A stretch of DNA of 64,000 nt from Mansonella perstans (lineage: Eukaryota > Nematoda > Chromadorea > Rhabditida > Onchocercidae). The DNA lies in contig JBAMDO010000575.1 in NCBI GenBank assembly GCA_037074765.1, forward strand, positions 248,001 to 312,000, given 5' to 3'. The notes below the pieces were generated by a model that did no database searches, was not told the origin of the DNA, and saw only the letters and a list, made by a program, of their open reading frames with translations. The position numbers and the translations under genes are program-made. Of the stretch, positions 12,202 to 22,617 are shown piece by piece (the stretch's first letter is position 1; every line of letters begins with the position of its first letter).

Positions 12202-12927
12202 ATGTTAAAAAGCAGTACGATAGATCAGAAAGAGTTGCAACGACGTGAAGCATATTTACGTGATAATTCTCGACCTTTCAAATTGATTGATCCCACAACT
12301 TGGCCACGTCGTTGGGGTGTGACGTTTTTTGCTATTGGTACTGGTTTGCTGTCCTGGAAATATTACACGGATTGGTCGAGGAAACCGTTCTTTTACAGTC
12401 AGTTTTGAATAATGGGCATAAATAATTTTATAAATGTGGGTAGAAAATCTTCGAGAGGGGAAGGATGAGTTTGGTCAACATTCGTTCAAGAGATTAGTGA
12501 TGCAAATACTTCTCATTCCATCAGCTTTTTCAAATTGCACTATTAACTGTATTTTGCATTTTTGGACTTGTTTCAGGTTTTGTTCCTCGTCTCGTTCTCT
12601 TAGGTTTTCTGGGAGGCGTTGGATACGTGATTGGTTCGCTTCGTGAATATCACTATAAAACCCGCGACGCTGTTATTGAACATTATATCTCACTTCATCC
12701 AGAAGATTTTCAGCATTTGACAAATTGTAAGCTCTTTTTTGGAAGTTCTAGTTCGAATAGCACTCAAGTTATCCTAACCTACGCTCTGAAGATTTGAAAT
12801 TGTCTAAATAACAAGATTTTTTCTGGTGAATAAATGATCTTTAATTTTTTCAGTGGACGGACGAAAATTCTCAGAGGTGCTTATGCCTTGGATTCCTCGA
12901 CGTGCACATCATAGAAAGTTCGATTAG
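12202..12927 (+). CDS. NDUFC2: NADH:ubiquinone oxidoreductase subunit C2 (NDUFC2), 3 exons
   Basis: NDUFC2 is an accessory membrane-arm subunit of respiratory complex I in the mitochondrial inner membrane. Exons are 12202-12397, 12577-12726 and 12854-12927, with phases 1 and 1, giving 139 residues. Reading straight through the first donor (GTCAGT) gives a misleading 68-residue ORF; splicing restores the two-helix protein. Hydrophobic segments lie at about residues 38-52 (WGVTFFAIGTGLLSW) and 67-85 (VPRLVLLGFLGGVGYVIG). The signature is HYKTRDAVIEHYISLHPEDF, close to the family's YAVRDREMFGYMKLHPEDF, followed by GRKFSEVLMPWIPRR. The next gene, cofactor C, starts 97 bp after the stop, a spacing typical of nematode operons. 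No strong acceptor consensus precedes this ATG. Confidence 0.88.
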
Positions 12928-13024
12928 AATCGATTAGCCGTGCTCACAAACTTATATCATTTATTCCACATTTTACTGTTCGCTAGTTGCATCTGTTTGC
13001 CGTAATTTTCAATTCGATTTATTA

Positions 13025-14322
13025 ATGGAGTTAGAGAAAAACATTGGTAGTTCGGAATCTGCTGATTTGGTCAATGAAAGACGTAAACGTATGTTGGCAC
13101 GACTGGAAGCGCGTCATACACGGGACACAGTTGGGATAAAAACATCTTCCTCTGAAACAGCAGATTTTGATGAACTACTAGCAAAAGCTACACGAGTAAT
13201 AAATTCTTCAGAACTGAAGGCGGAGCCTGAATTTCTTCATGAATTAGAAACCGCTCTGGCGCTAATTCCATCTGGCCGTCAATCACATCGTTTAAAACAA
13301 GCCTTGAATTTGTTACGTAACCAAATGCAGAAGCAAATTGGATTGGCGCATCAGGAATCAGCATTTTCTTTTAGCATCAAAAGAGAAAATACTCCAGATC
13401 TAGAAAAAACCGTAATTGTCAAATGTAGCCCGCTTGGTCCCATGCAGATAGCAGCCAAACCACTGTTGCAAAAGGCAATCACAGTAAATGACGAGGTATT
13501 TTTTCCTTAGTGTGATTTGGATGGATTATCATCAAGTATTAATCCAATATTTGGGTTCTAATATGATGTATTAAGAGGTCAGAAAGAATTTCCATTGCAG
13601 AGTGGGAAAGAATTAATACTGGAAGGTAATGATGGTGAAGAAGTTTTGATCAACGATGTCGTTAACTCTGTGATTCGTGTTCCATTCAAAGCATCGGCTG
13701 TTCATGTAAAGTTTGCGAAGCATAGTACTTTAATCTTCGCACCAATTAAAACTTCTCTTTTAATACGAAACTGTGAAAATCTAACAGTTGCTGTTGCTGC
13801 ACAACAAGTAAGAATCCACGATAGCCGTCAGATTCGGTTCTACGTTGAGGTATGTTTCAAATTTCCGAAATTTTGATTCTACATGTTCTCGTTTTCTTTT
13901 CTGGAAACTCCTTTATTGTTATTCAGAGTTATAATGTTACTGTCCTTAGATTATTTTTGTTATATGCACATTGCATTTTATTAAAGGTGGCTAAAGGGGA
14001 AGTAAAAGTCATGATTTCACAGAGTAACATACTGAATAAAATACATACATTTTGTTAAAATGTACATTTCGAAATGCATTTGAATGCTGGCTCGAATTGT
14101 GCAAATTATATTTTTAATGAAATAATTTAGGTACGCGGGGCTTTGATAATTGAAGACTGTGATGGAATAGAAGTCGCACCATATAACGTTGTTGGCTTCC
14201 AGCGAGATGCGCAAAATATGAATTGGCGTAATGTGCAGGATTTCAGTTGGCTTTCGCCAGAGGAGCACAGTCCAAATTGGAAAATCATGAAAGAAAACGC
14301 AGAAAAATGCTTTACTTTGTAA
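13025..14322 (+). CDS. TBCC: Tubulin-specific chaperone C (TBCC), 3 exons
   Basis: Cofactor C completes the tubulin-folding cycle: with cofactors D and E it stimulates GTP hydrolysis by beta-tubulin and releases the native alpha/beta heterodimer. Exons are 13025-13495, 13601-13849 and 14131-14322 (all phase 0), giving 303 residues (human about 346). Residues 1-115 are helical and charged (ERRKRMLARLEARH), consistent with the spectrin-like N-terminal domain. From about 165 on is the beta-helical C-CAP/cofactor C-like domain with repeating hydrophobic strands. The motif AAQQVRIHDS puts the expected catalytic arginine finger at Arg228. The end is NVQDFSWLSPEEHSPNWKI, typical of TBCC (DDFNWL...SPNWSI). 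AATAAA at 14689-14694 is the likely polyadenylation signal. Position and spacing suggest it may be the last cistron of an operon with COX6B and NDUFC2. Confidence 0.92.
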
Positions 14323-15355
14323 CACGAGTTATTTGTTTTCTGGCCAAATCCTTGCGTGTTTATGTTTTTTTTTTAAGTTTCACACTTGACTTTCACGAAA
14401 AATTGGTGCTGAATTCCGGCTGGATAGTTAGACTAATATATACATTGTTGGTTTCTCGAGCCTTTTATTCTTTACATTCCTTTGGTTCGATAATCTATAT
14501 TTTTTTTTTCACAAGTATAGATATGAAGAAGAAAAAGCAATTGATTTAGATTGTAAATTGTTGAATTTTGTTTTTCCCGAAGGAATTGCTAATGAATTCA
14601 TTTGTCTCTTCATTGTGATTATTTTTCGCTGTATTTGTTTTGATAATAATTTTACCTGTAACGTTCAACTTTCTTACTTTAGTATATTAATAAATTATTG
14701 ATTATTGTACTAGACTTTTAATGAAGTTTTTTTAAATTTGGAGGATTTTTCAAATAATTTCTAACTAGACTTGGGTTTAAAGTAGTTTCTCTCTTCTGTT
14801 GGTTGTTCAAATTTTTAAGCTTCCTATTACGTGATCAGGAATAATTTTCATGCGCATACATAAATGCATGGAACATTCTACTGAAGTTCATTTTTGATAC
14901 GAAGGTATAACTGTTAGTGGTTGTTTTTCAGGATTATTTAAAAAATGTGTGCTACTTTTCATTTCATTAACAAATATCTCGTGGCGGTAAGGTTCTTGAA
15001 AATTAGAAATACGGTAAAATAAGTCCGTAGCTTGTATTCTGTTTTTTCGAGTATTATGTTTCTAAGTATTAGTTGACTTCACTGAATTTCAAATTTTAGA
15101 TTGAAATTCAGTTCGGCTTTTCAAAAAATCTTATTAGGAGGAGTGAGTAAACCTTGGTAAATTAGCCCCGCATGATTTAAGCACCTGAGTTTGTAATATT
15201 GAGATTTACGAAATCTAAGAATTTCTTTACAAAATATTGAAGTTCTCTAGAGCATAGAGAGGGCAATCCAACGGAATTGGAATTTTCTAGTTCGTACTGA
15301 TAAGTACTCGAATTTAACGACGTTAAAAGTAAAAGATTCGCGTTATTCGTTCAAA
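14323..15355. other. TBCC 3'UTR and intergenic spacer
   Basis: This holds the TBCC 3' untranslated region with AATAAA at 14689-14694. About 640 bp of AT-rich sequence follow, with no ORF, RNA gene or repeat I can support. The promoter of the MGCC gene should lie near its right end. Confidence 0.5.
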
Positions 15356-16720
15356 ATGGGATGTTGTTCGTCGATTGTATTTCATGATGAGGAAAAAGGA
15401 CTGGAAGATAATTTATTTCCATATCTTGATTATCAGGAACAACCGGATGATGAATACAAACAGCTGGACACTGAAAATGATCAAAAGGGTGATACCGCTG
15501 TAGAGCATATATTCAAGAAAACGAAGTAAAAACTGATGAATTTCCCTGACAATTCGCTCTAAATTCACCATAATCAATTAAGCATTCCTAGCAATTACTA
15601 TTTACCATAACCTGTTGAACACTTACATTTTTGAAAGCAACCAATCATATTATTCAAAATATTTCCAATTAAATTTCTAAAAATTGAATTAGGCAGATTT
15701 CAAAAATTTAATTTATATCGAATCAATCACGATGCATAGCAGTTGACAGTAATAATATGATTTCGCATTTCTTCATGACATTAAAAATGTCATTTTATCT
15801 TGCACTGTCGTCAGATCGATTTGATCCATATATATCCTTAGATGGTACAAAAAGTGATTTGACATAATATCTCGTAACTTGCTTACCAATAGTGAAAAGA
15901 TGAAAACAAATTCCGCGGCAAAATTTTATCATATGAAAAGGAGTTAACTTTCAGTTACAAGTATAATACTTCGTTGATTAACTTCGTTAATAATATATGG
16001 ACTTTTATTTGATGTCTCATTAAGTGAATCCACGAAAAAATACAAGACATTCATTGTATGATTATTTCAAACTTTGGTTTCAGTTTTAAGCTTATGATTT
16101 TTTAACTTTGCTTCTGAAAAAAGAAATTCGAATTGTTTATCAATTACAACCAAAGACAATCTAAATTTTCAGAATGGTATATGGACAGCCTCCCAAAGAT
16201 ATGAGAAATTTTCAAATTGATTGGAAAAACGATTATCATATCGTCTTTAAGAATCGACCATGCCCGTATGATTTTCCGGCATTTGAAGGTGACAAGCCAA
16301 CTGATTATGATGAAAATGTTCGTTTTTGTCTTTTCTAATTTCAATAGTATTTTTTGGCCTTTTCGAAAGGAAGCAAAATAATAGTGCAGATTTAGATGCA
16401 TTGAAATTCTCATTTCATTGTTTTAAAATTTAGTCTTTTAGAAAGAGGAAATGAATAAAATTAGTACTGTAGAGAAAGTCGAATCAAAAAAAGAGAGTGA
16501 GGGAAAAGGAGATAAACGAGAAAGGAAGAAAAAATCGAAGAGCAAAGGCAAAGACGGTTAGATTTGAATTTAAAAATTAAACATCATTCAATTAATTACC
16601 AATCAATCTGTTACAGAGAAAAAGAGGAGTGGTGGTAAAGGTGCTGGAAAAATCATTTCTAAGAAACCAAGACGTTCGATTAATGAACTCGATCAATGCA
16701 GTCTTAGTGCAAGAGATTGA
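15356..16720 (+). CDS. Acylated (MGCC) Lys-rich protein, function unknown, 4 exons
   Basis: Proposed exons are 15356-15525, 16174 minus 1 (16173)-16317, 16442-16556 and 16617-16720, giving 177 residues. The N-terminus MGCCSS is a strong myristoylation plus dual palmitoylation signal, so the protein should be membrane-attached. Residues 7-56 are acidic (DDEYKQLDTENDQ), the middle has NRPCPYDFPAFEGDKPTDYD, and the C-terminal 70 are very Lys-rich (KRERKKKSKSKGKD) before a short SINELDQC tail. The start resembles LAMTOR1, but the rest does not, so I do not name it. The first donor (GTAAAA) is weak. However, joining phase 2 to the ATTTTCAG acceptor at 16172 keeps the frame open. The alternative is two genes: a 57-residue peptide stopping at 15527-15529, and a 120-residue protein starting at ATG 16174 after SL trans-splicing at that acceptor. 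AATAAA lies at 16899-16904. Confidence 0.6.
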
Positions 16721-18182
16721 AAAAATATTCCTGCAGCAAAATTTTTTTCATTTCAAAATTTCAATGGCTTATTTATCAATTAAATTTCATAGTCTTCCTT
16801 CCATATCATTCTGCCAGCTTACATTCATACAACTTTAACTGATATAATTTAGTAGCACAAATGAAATTTGCAAAAATTTCCAAATTATTTCAACAAATAA
16901 TAAATCTTCAACCCTCCTCTGATAACCAATCACCAGATTCTCGATTTATGAATGTAAATAGTGGTCATTTTGCAGTGGTCAGTTGATCAGTCTAATCGAG
17001 CAACATTTCAGTCTAAAAACTAATTCATTTTACAGAAATATAATAATAACATTTAATAGTTTGCCCATTTTATCGCCGTTGAATACTTGAAAGATACTTA
17101 GAAAACACTTGAACCTTGAACTTTGAAATTTTAGATCTTTGCTGGACATTCAAATGCTATCAAACATTTTTATTTCATAATATACACGCAAATAATGAAT
17201 TAATTAGGGGGAAAAAAGCACAAATAAACAAAACGAATGAAACAAAAAAAACATACAAACATATATGCAAATGAAAATACAAAGAAAAAATTAAATAAAT
17301 TGGAAAAAGCCCGCAACATCAAATGTCATGTTTACGATATATACCATGTATCACGCATTAAAATAATGACCACAACAATCGTACAACTAGAAATTCCTAA
17401 AATTTATTTTGAAAAAATCAACTAAACCTATTTTAGTGAAGTGTCGAGATATTTTCTTTACAATTTCGCACTTTGATTCATTTTCAGGTTGCTTGCTATC
17501 AAGCTTTTCAATAGTACATCTCAAGTTTTCAAGTCAAAAGATTAATTAATCAATTACAAGGGTCACAAGCTAATAAGAAAATCTGGACACTGCTAATTAG
17601 TTAAAAATTATTAATTTAAAATTACCGGTATTTGCTCTTTTTGATGTTAAGTTCGATTCGATTCTCTACTACTTTTTATCATCTGATTCTACTTTTTTTT
17701 ATTAATTGATCAAATAATACGGGGAACAATAGGTCTTATACAGGATAACTGCAGTGACTGGTTAAACAACCCGAAATTATGAAATGACCCGAGGTATTTG
17801 CTCCACAATTTGCAGAGATTTCTTAGGATCGAATCCCTCTGGCTTCCAAGTCGAAGAAATTGAAAATCAGTAAGAATTTTTAATTTCTTCGAAGCATAGC
17901 ATAATCATTTTCATTTGTACAAATATCAATCACAACAGTCTCGGAACTTCCCAGTCTAGTTTTCTCAACTTATTTTCTCAAAATTTGCTTCTAAATACAC
18001 CACTATCAGTGTACAAAAATTAAAATGTAAAATTAAGAAAAAAATGCAACATTTCGTTTCCGAATGAATGACAAAAGTGTGATAGAACAAGATGTCTAAG
18101 CGATTTGTGACAAAAATAAAGGTTGACCTAATATAGAAAGAAAATGGAAATTAATAATTACACAATTACAACTCAGACAACA
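16721..18182. other. Convergent intergenic region before the Hox gene
   Basis: This is AT-rich spacer between two converging transcripts. AATAAA at 16899-16904 serves the plus-strand gene. On the minus strand, TTTATT at 17698-17703 could end a transcript using the alternative Hox exon. The 62-codon frame at 17237-17425 is Lys/Asn/Ile-rich, has no motif and I do not call it. A B-box-like GGATCGAATCCC near 17826-17837 has no tRNA cloverleaf around it. Confidence 0.45.
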
Positions 18183-18266
18183 TTACCAGTGGACCCAATT
18201 CTGGCATGCTTCCCTGACATATTCCATCTGTGCTTTTGAAAATCTCTTTTGCTTCTTAAACGCTTC
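18183..18266 (-). CDS. Possible alternative last coding exon of the Hox gene
   Basis: On the minus strand, ATTTTACCCAG is followed from 18266 by 27 open codons (EAFKKQKRFSKAQMEYVREA, then CQNWVHW) and a stop at 18183-18185. It is in phase with a GT donor inside the last Hox exon (GAG followed by GTAACA, donor at 18662). Splicing there would replace the acidic [10 protein letters not shown] tail with this basic, helical one (total about 205 residues). A minus-strand AATAAA at 18294-18299 lies between the two ends, the arrangement expected for alternative terminal exons. Against it, the canonical tail resembles C. elegans MAB-5. The segment could also be chance. Confidence 0.35.
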   Translation of the reverse strand, partial: EAFKKQKRFSKAQMEYVREACQNWVHW

Positions 18267-18608
18267 CTGGGTAAAATTATAAGATTTACAAAGTTTATTT
18301 GATTTCTTTCAAAATTCAATCTTTTTTCTGAAACCGTTCGAAAATTTTAAATTTCATTCAAAAATTCAAAAATGAAAGGTCGTACGATAATAAGTTAAAG
18401 AGAATAAATGAAAAAAATTATTTGTTGAGATCTCTTTGTCGGTGGACTCGTTAATATCGCCAAGGATAGTTGTCATAGGTTATCGAATTGACCGGTAGAA
18501 GATTGTTGTATGTTTCGCTACCGGTGAGACTAACTGACGGACTCCACAAATTTGAGCTGACAATATTTCTTCCATTCAACTTTGGTACTTAGTGGCAAAA
18601 AACTCTTG

Positions 18609-21600
18609 TTATGTTGGTATCTGCTCATCCGCACTTTCATCACTTTCGTTCATTGTTGTTACCTCACCTTTGCATTCTTTTTTGTGCTTCATTCGCCTAT
18701 TCTGGAACCATATTTTTACCTGAAATTAATTAATAATCCATTAATATAAAACTGAAGTTACTCTTCAACATTCTTTGTTTCTTCTATCTATCCGTGCTAT
18801 TCCAAATATTCAATTCTTAAATTTTATATCTAAAAAAATCTAAGCTAATCGAAATAAACTAATCGTTTGTATTGCTATTAATTATTATTACATACAAACA
18901 GATATTCAATAATTCATAAAAAAAATCAAACCAAACTTCTTCCGTTTTTTTTTTTTTTTGCTTTTTAGACAGAAGATTTTTATGATTGATAGTAAAAAAA
19001 AGAAATCAAGTCGGCAAAGAACAAAGAAGTTTATTTAGCGAGAAAAATTGAACGGTTGAAAAAAGAAAAAAAAACGGGAGAGAAAAAAACAGAGGTTCAT
19101 GTTTAGTATAAATAAAAAGAATGTTCATTTTGTCCTCGGGACAATTCTCTCTTTTTTATCTCTAATGGGACCACCCAGGTGACGGTAATGCAATAAATTA
19201 GGGACACCCTATGTGGCGGATACATGCCGGTTCATCTTCACTACAATGGGAATGAAATTCCATCATATGACTAAATAAGACAAAAAAAAAAAACTAATTT
19301 TGAATTTTTTAATGAACTTTCTTCTCTTTTTCCTCTCAAAACTTTAAAAATGCTGAAAACTACATAAAGGCTATAAAAAAGAGGAAAAAAATGAAGTTTT
19401 TAATTTTAGAAGCATAGCACTTTCTTAATTTTAGGAGAACATTTTTACATTCCTTCTTAAAATTATCTTAGCCAATTGAAATGAAGGACAAGATATTCAT
19501 TCACTTCTAATGCCAATTGGACAATATTCTATTAGAGATAATATTATCAGCTGAAAGAATATTCGATAAAATTCTGAATGCAATTATAAGAGAAGGTAAT
19601 TTTGCTAAGCATAAATAAAATAGATCATAGATATTGACATACCCACTTGCAGTTCATTTATAATATCCTGTCAGTGTTCTTAATTTAAACTTGAAAATAA
19701 TTAAGCTTCATATGTTATTTGAATCGATTCTTCCTCATCTAATAATATCCCATCTCTAAGTTTACTTTTAATTTTTGAAATTCAGAAAAAGACATGACCT
19801 ATATGTTTATGTTACGTATTTTCCTCACCAGACAGTCAGGGTTGATAATAAGTTTCTGTGATCCGTTATAATAAAACGTGACATAATCGGTCTAGCGGTC
19901 TACGACAAGTTATACTCAGTCTGGTTATTGTAATCGCTATTTCAGAAGAGGATAACATTTTTACAGTCGAAAACTAAGGTAGAGAGAGAGAGAGGAAGAG
20001 AAAAAAAGATGAAAGAAGGAAGATATTTTGAATGTTATATGATGGAAATATTACTTTGAAAATTTGAAATAAAGAAATATAATAATAATAATAATAATCA
20101 TGATTAGTTTATTCATTTGCAAGTATCCATTTCAAGAATTAGCCCCAAACGAGCATTTACTGGACTTAAATATTAGCAAGTAAAACTTCAACTACTGTTA
20201 CGAATCATATTTATGATACTTTAAGCTATTTCAAGATATTTGAAAGATATTTGAAAATGATATAATTTTTGATAAGGTTTATTTCTGATAAAGTGACTGA
20301 AAATGATATGGAGAGGTATATTGGTTTCTCAGAATTTTTTATGTGATCAGAATTGTTAATGATTAAAATTCCTTTTCAAGTTAGTTTTTTGCCTATTGTG
20401 AAAAGAAACATAAATTACATGTGAAACAACCGAAGATCTATTTTTGGTCAAAAAGACAAAATAGAAAAAACATACAATTGTACAGTGTCATGCTAGACTA
20501 AGTTGGATACTTCCCATCTCCGTTTCAATTCAAGTTTGTAGCAATTTCGATAAATAAAAATATTCAAAAAAGATTAATCATTGAACTAATTTCAACAAGA
20601 TTTCAAATATTTCGAAGCTAATTTTAACATTAATTTTAACATTTTCAAGTGGAAACAAACCTGCCGCTCAGATAATTGTAAGCTTTCGGAGATTTCTTGC
20701 CGCCTTTTTCGCGTTAAATATTTATTATAATGAAATTCCTTTTCAAGTTCTAACGTTTGATTTCTGCTATATGTTTGCCGCGTCCTTTTTGATTCACCGC
20801 CTTTGCCACCTGAAATACGTAAACAAGAAGAATAACGATTACTTTTAGAATTCAAATTATTTCTTTTTATAATACATTAAAAAAAAAATTTTTTTTTTAT
20901 AATACATAAGCATTTAATGGGTTATGTATGAAGTAACCTGTATAATTTATAAACGTTTAATAATAAGTCAAGAAAAACAGCGGATGCAAGGTCAGCACAA
21001 AAACAAACGTAAACCATTCGTAATTGTTAAATCACAAATATTATGTAAATCATATTTGAATCATGGCTTTACCTATTTTTATTTAACGAATCGTTATTCT
21101 TCATTTAATGTAAGCAAAGTTTTCATCAGTGCAGATTTTCAGTATCGATTCCATTAATTTGTGTAATTTACTATGAAAAACTCATAATTTTAAGTTTCGT
21201 TGAAATTCTCATGGCTTCATCACCAATCATAAATTTTTTGATATAACATCAGTAAAAAAATTACAGCAATTTTTATATGCTATAGTTGTTTATCAACTGA
21301 CCGTAACCAATGTACAACGATATACTGTATACATATGAATTTTCTTTTTTGTGTTTTTCATAAAGAAATTTTGAAAATTTGCTCTTCCCAGCCACTATTA
21401 TAGCCCAGTTCGTGAAGGAAGGAATGAGCGGCTTTCGTCTTTGAAGTGGAGCGGTTGAACTGTCAAAGCAATTTTCAAAATATGTGTTGATTTATATTGG
21501 CGAAATAATAAACCATCGAGAAGTAAAATGAAGACACTGCTTTTGCAAAAAAGAAAACGAACTTTTTCTGGGATTTTTCTTTTCAACGTTCTTCACTTTT

Positions 21601-22573
21601 CTCTTGATTTCACATAGAATGAACACATTTTTAAAATCTAAACTTTTGAAAAATTCAACCAAAATATAAACTGATATAAAACCTGAATTTTTCTTGTAGC
21701 TAAAATTTTGATTAATAATTTTAAAAAAAGTTTCAATTTCTTTTGAAAAAAAGAAGGGGAAACCCTCCTTGTAGGTAACAAAATATAAAATGCACTGATT
21801 AAGTAAAAGCAAAGGGTAGACTTTTATCAGTATTACAGTAGACCAACCAAATGATCGATAATATAGCAACGAACCAGTTTGCAATAGTAATGCTTTAACC
21901 TTCAACCCCCTATATACTTAAAATTTTAATCCTAAATTACATTTCACATTCCATTTTGCAGAAAACAAAAACATAAGCGGACTTTGATCTTTGTACCTTT
22001 CTTTTTCCAGTCCTTCAATCATTTTTTGCAATTATTTTACCATAATAGTAAAAAAAAAATACTTTTTACCGTAAGTTTTTTTTTCATTTTTTAAAATGAG
22101 GGAAACGAATATGTAAAGAAGAAAAAGTGTGAACGAAATGAAAGAAAAAAAGAAAAGAAAAATATGTTCGTTCGTTTATGTTTTAAAAAAAGTTTGCTTG
22201 GCTAGTTTAGTGGAAAACATGCATTACTCCAGGGTTATGGATGCAAAATGATGAAAAAGCGGTAAAACTTCAAAGAATCCTAGGATGAAATATGATACTC
22301 TCAAATAATAAAATTTTGTTAAACATGAAAGCAAAGCGATGGATGAAGTTGATGGAAGGATAACATCATTAATATCAACATCAACATCAACATCAACATC
22401 AACATCAACATCAACATCAACATCAACATCAACATCAACATCAACATCAACATCAACATCAACATCAACATCAACATCAACATCAACATCAACATCAACA
22501 TCAACATCAACATCAACATCAACATCAACATCAATATCAACATCAACATCAACATCAACATCAACATCAACAT

Positions 22574-22617
<44 letters not shown>

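Noticed and set aside
12202..12408. Stand-alone 68-residue membrane peptide
   Set aside because: Reading past the GTCAGT donor; splicing at 12397 gives a complete NDUFC2 with both hydrophobic helices.
12434..12646. 70-codon plus-strand frame
   Set aside because: Out-of-frame shadow across NDUFC2 intron 1 and exon 2; the spliced frame matches the family.
14017..14549. Frames of about 100 codons on both strands at the end of TBCC
   Set aside because: Shadows of TBCC exon 3 and its flanking intron/UTR; the TBCC frame carries the family C-terminus.
17820..17850. tRNA B-box-like GGATCGAATCCC
   Set aside because: No A-box, anticodon arm or acceptor stem can be drawn around it.
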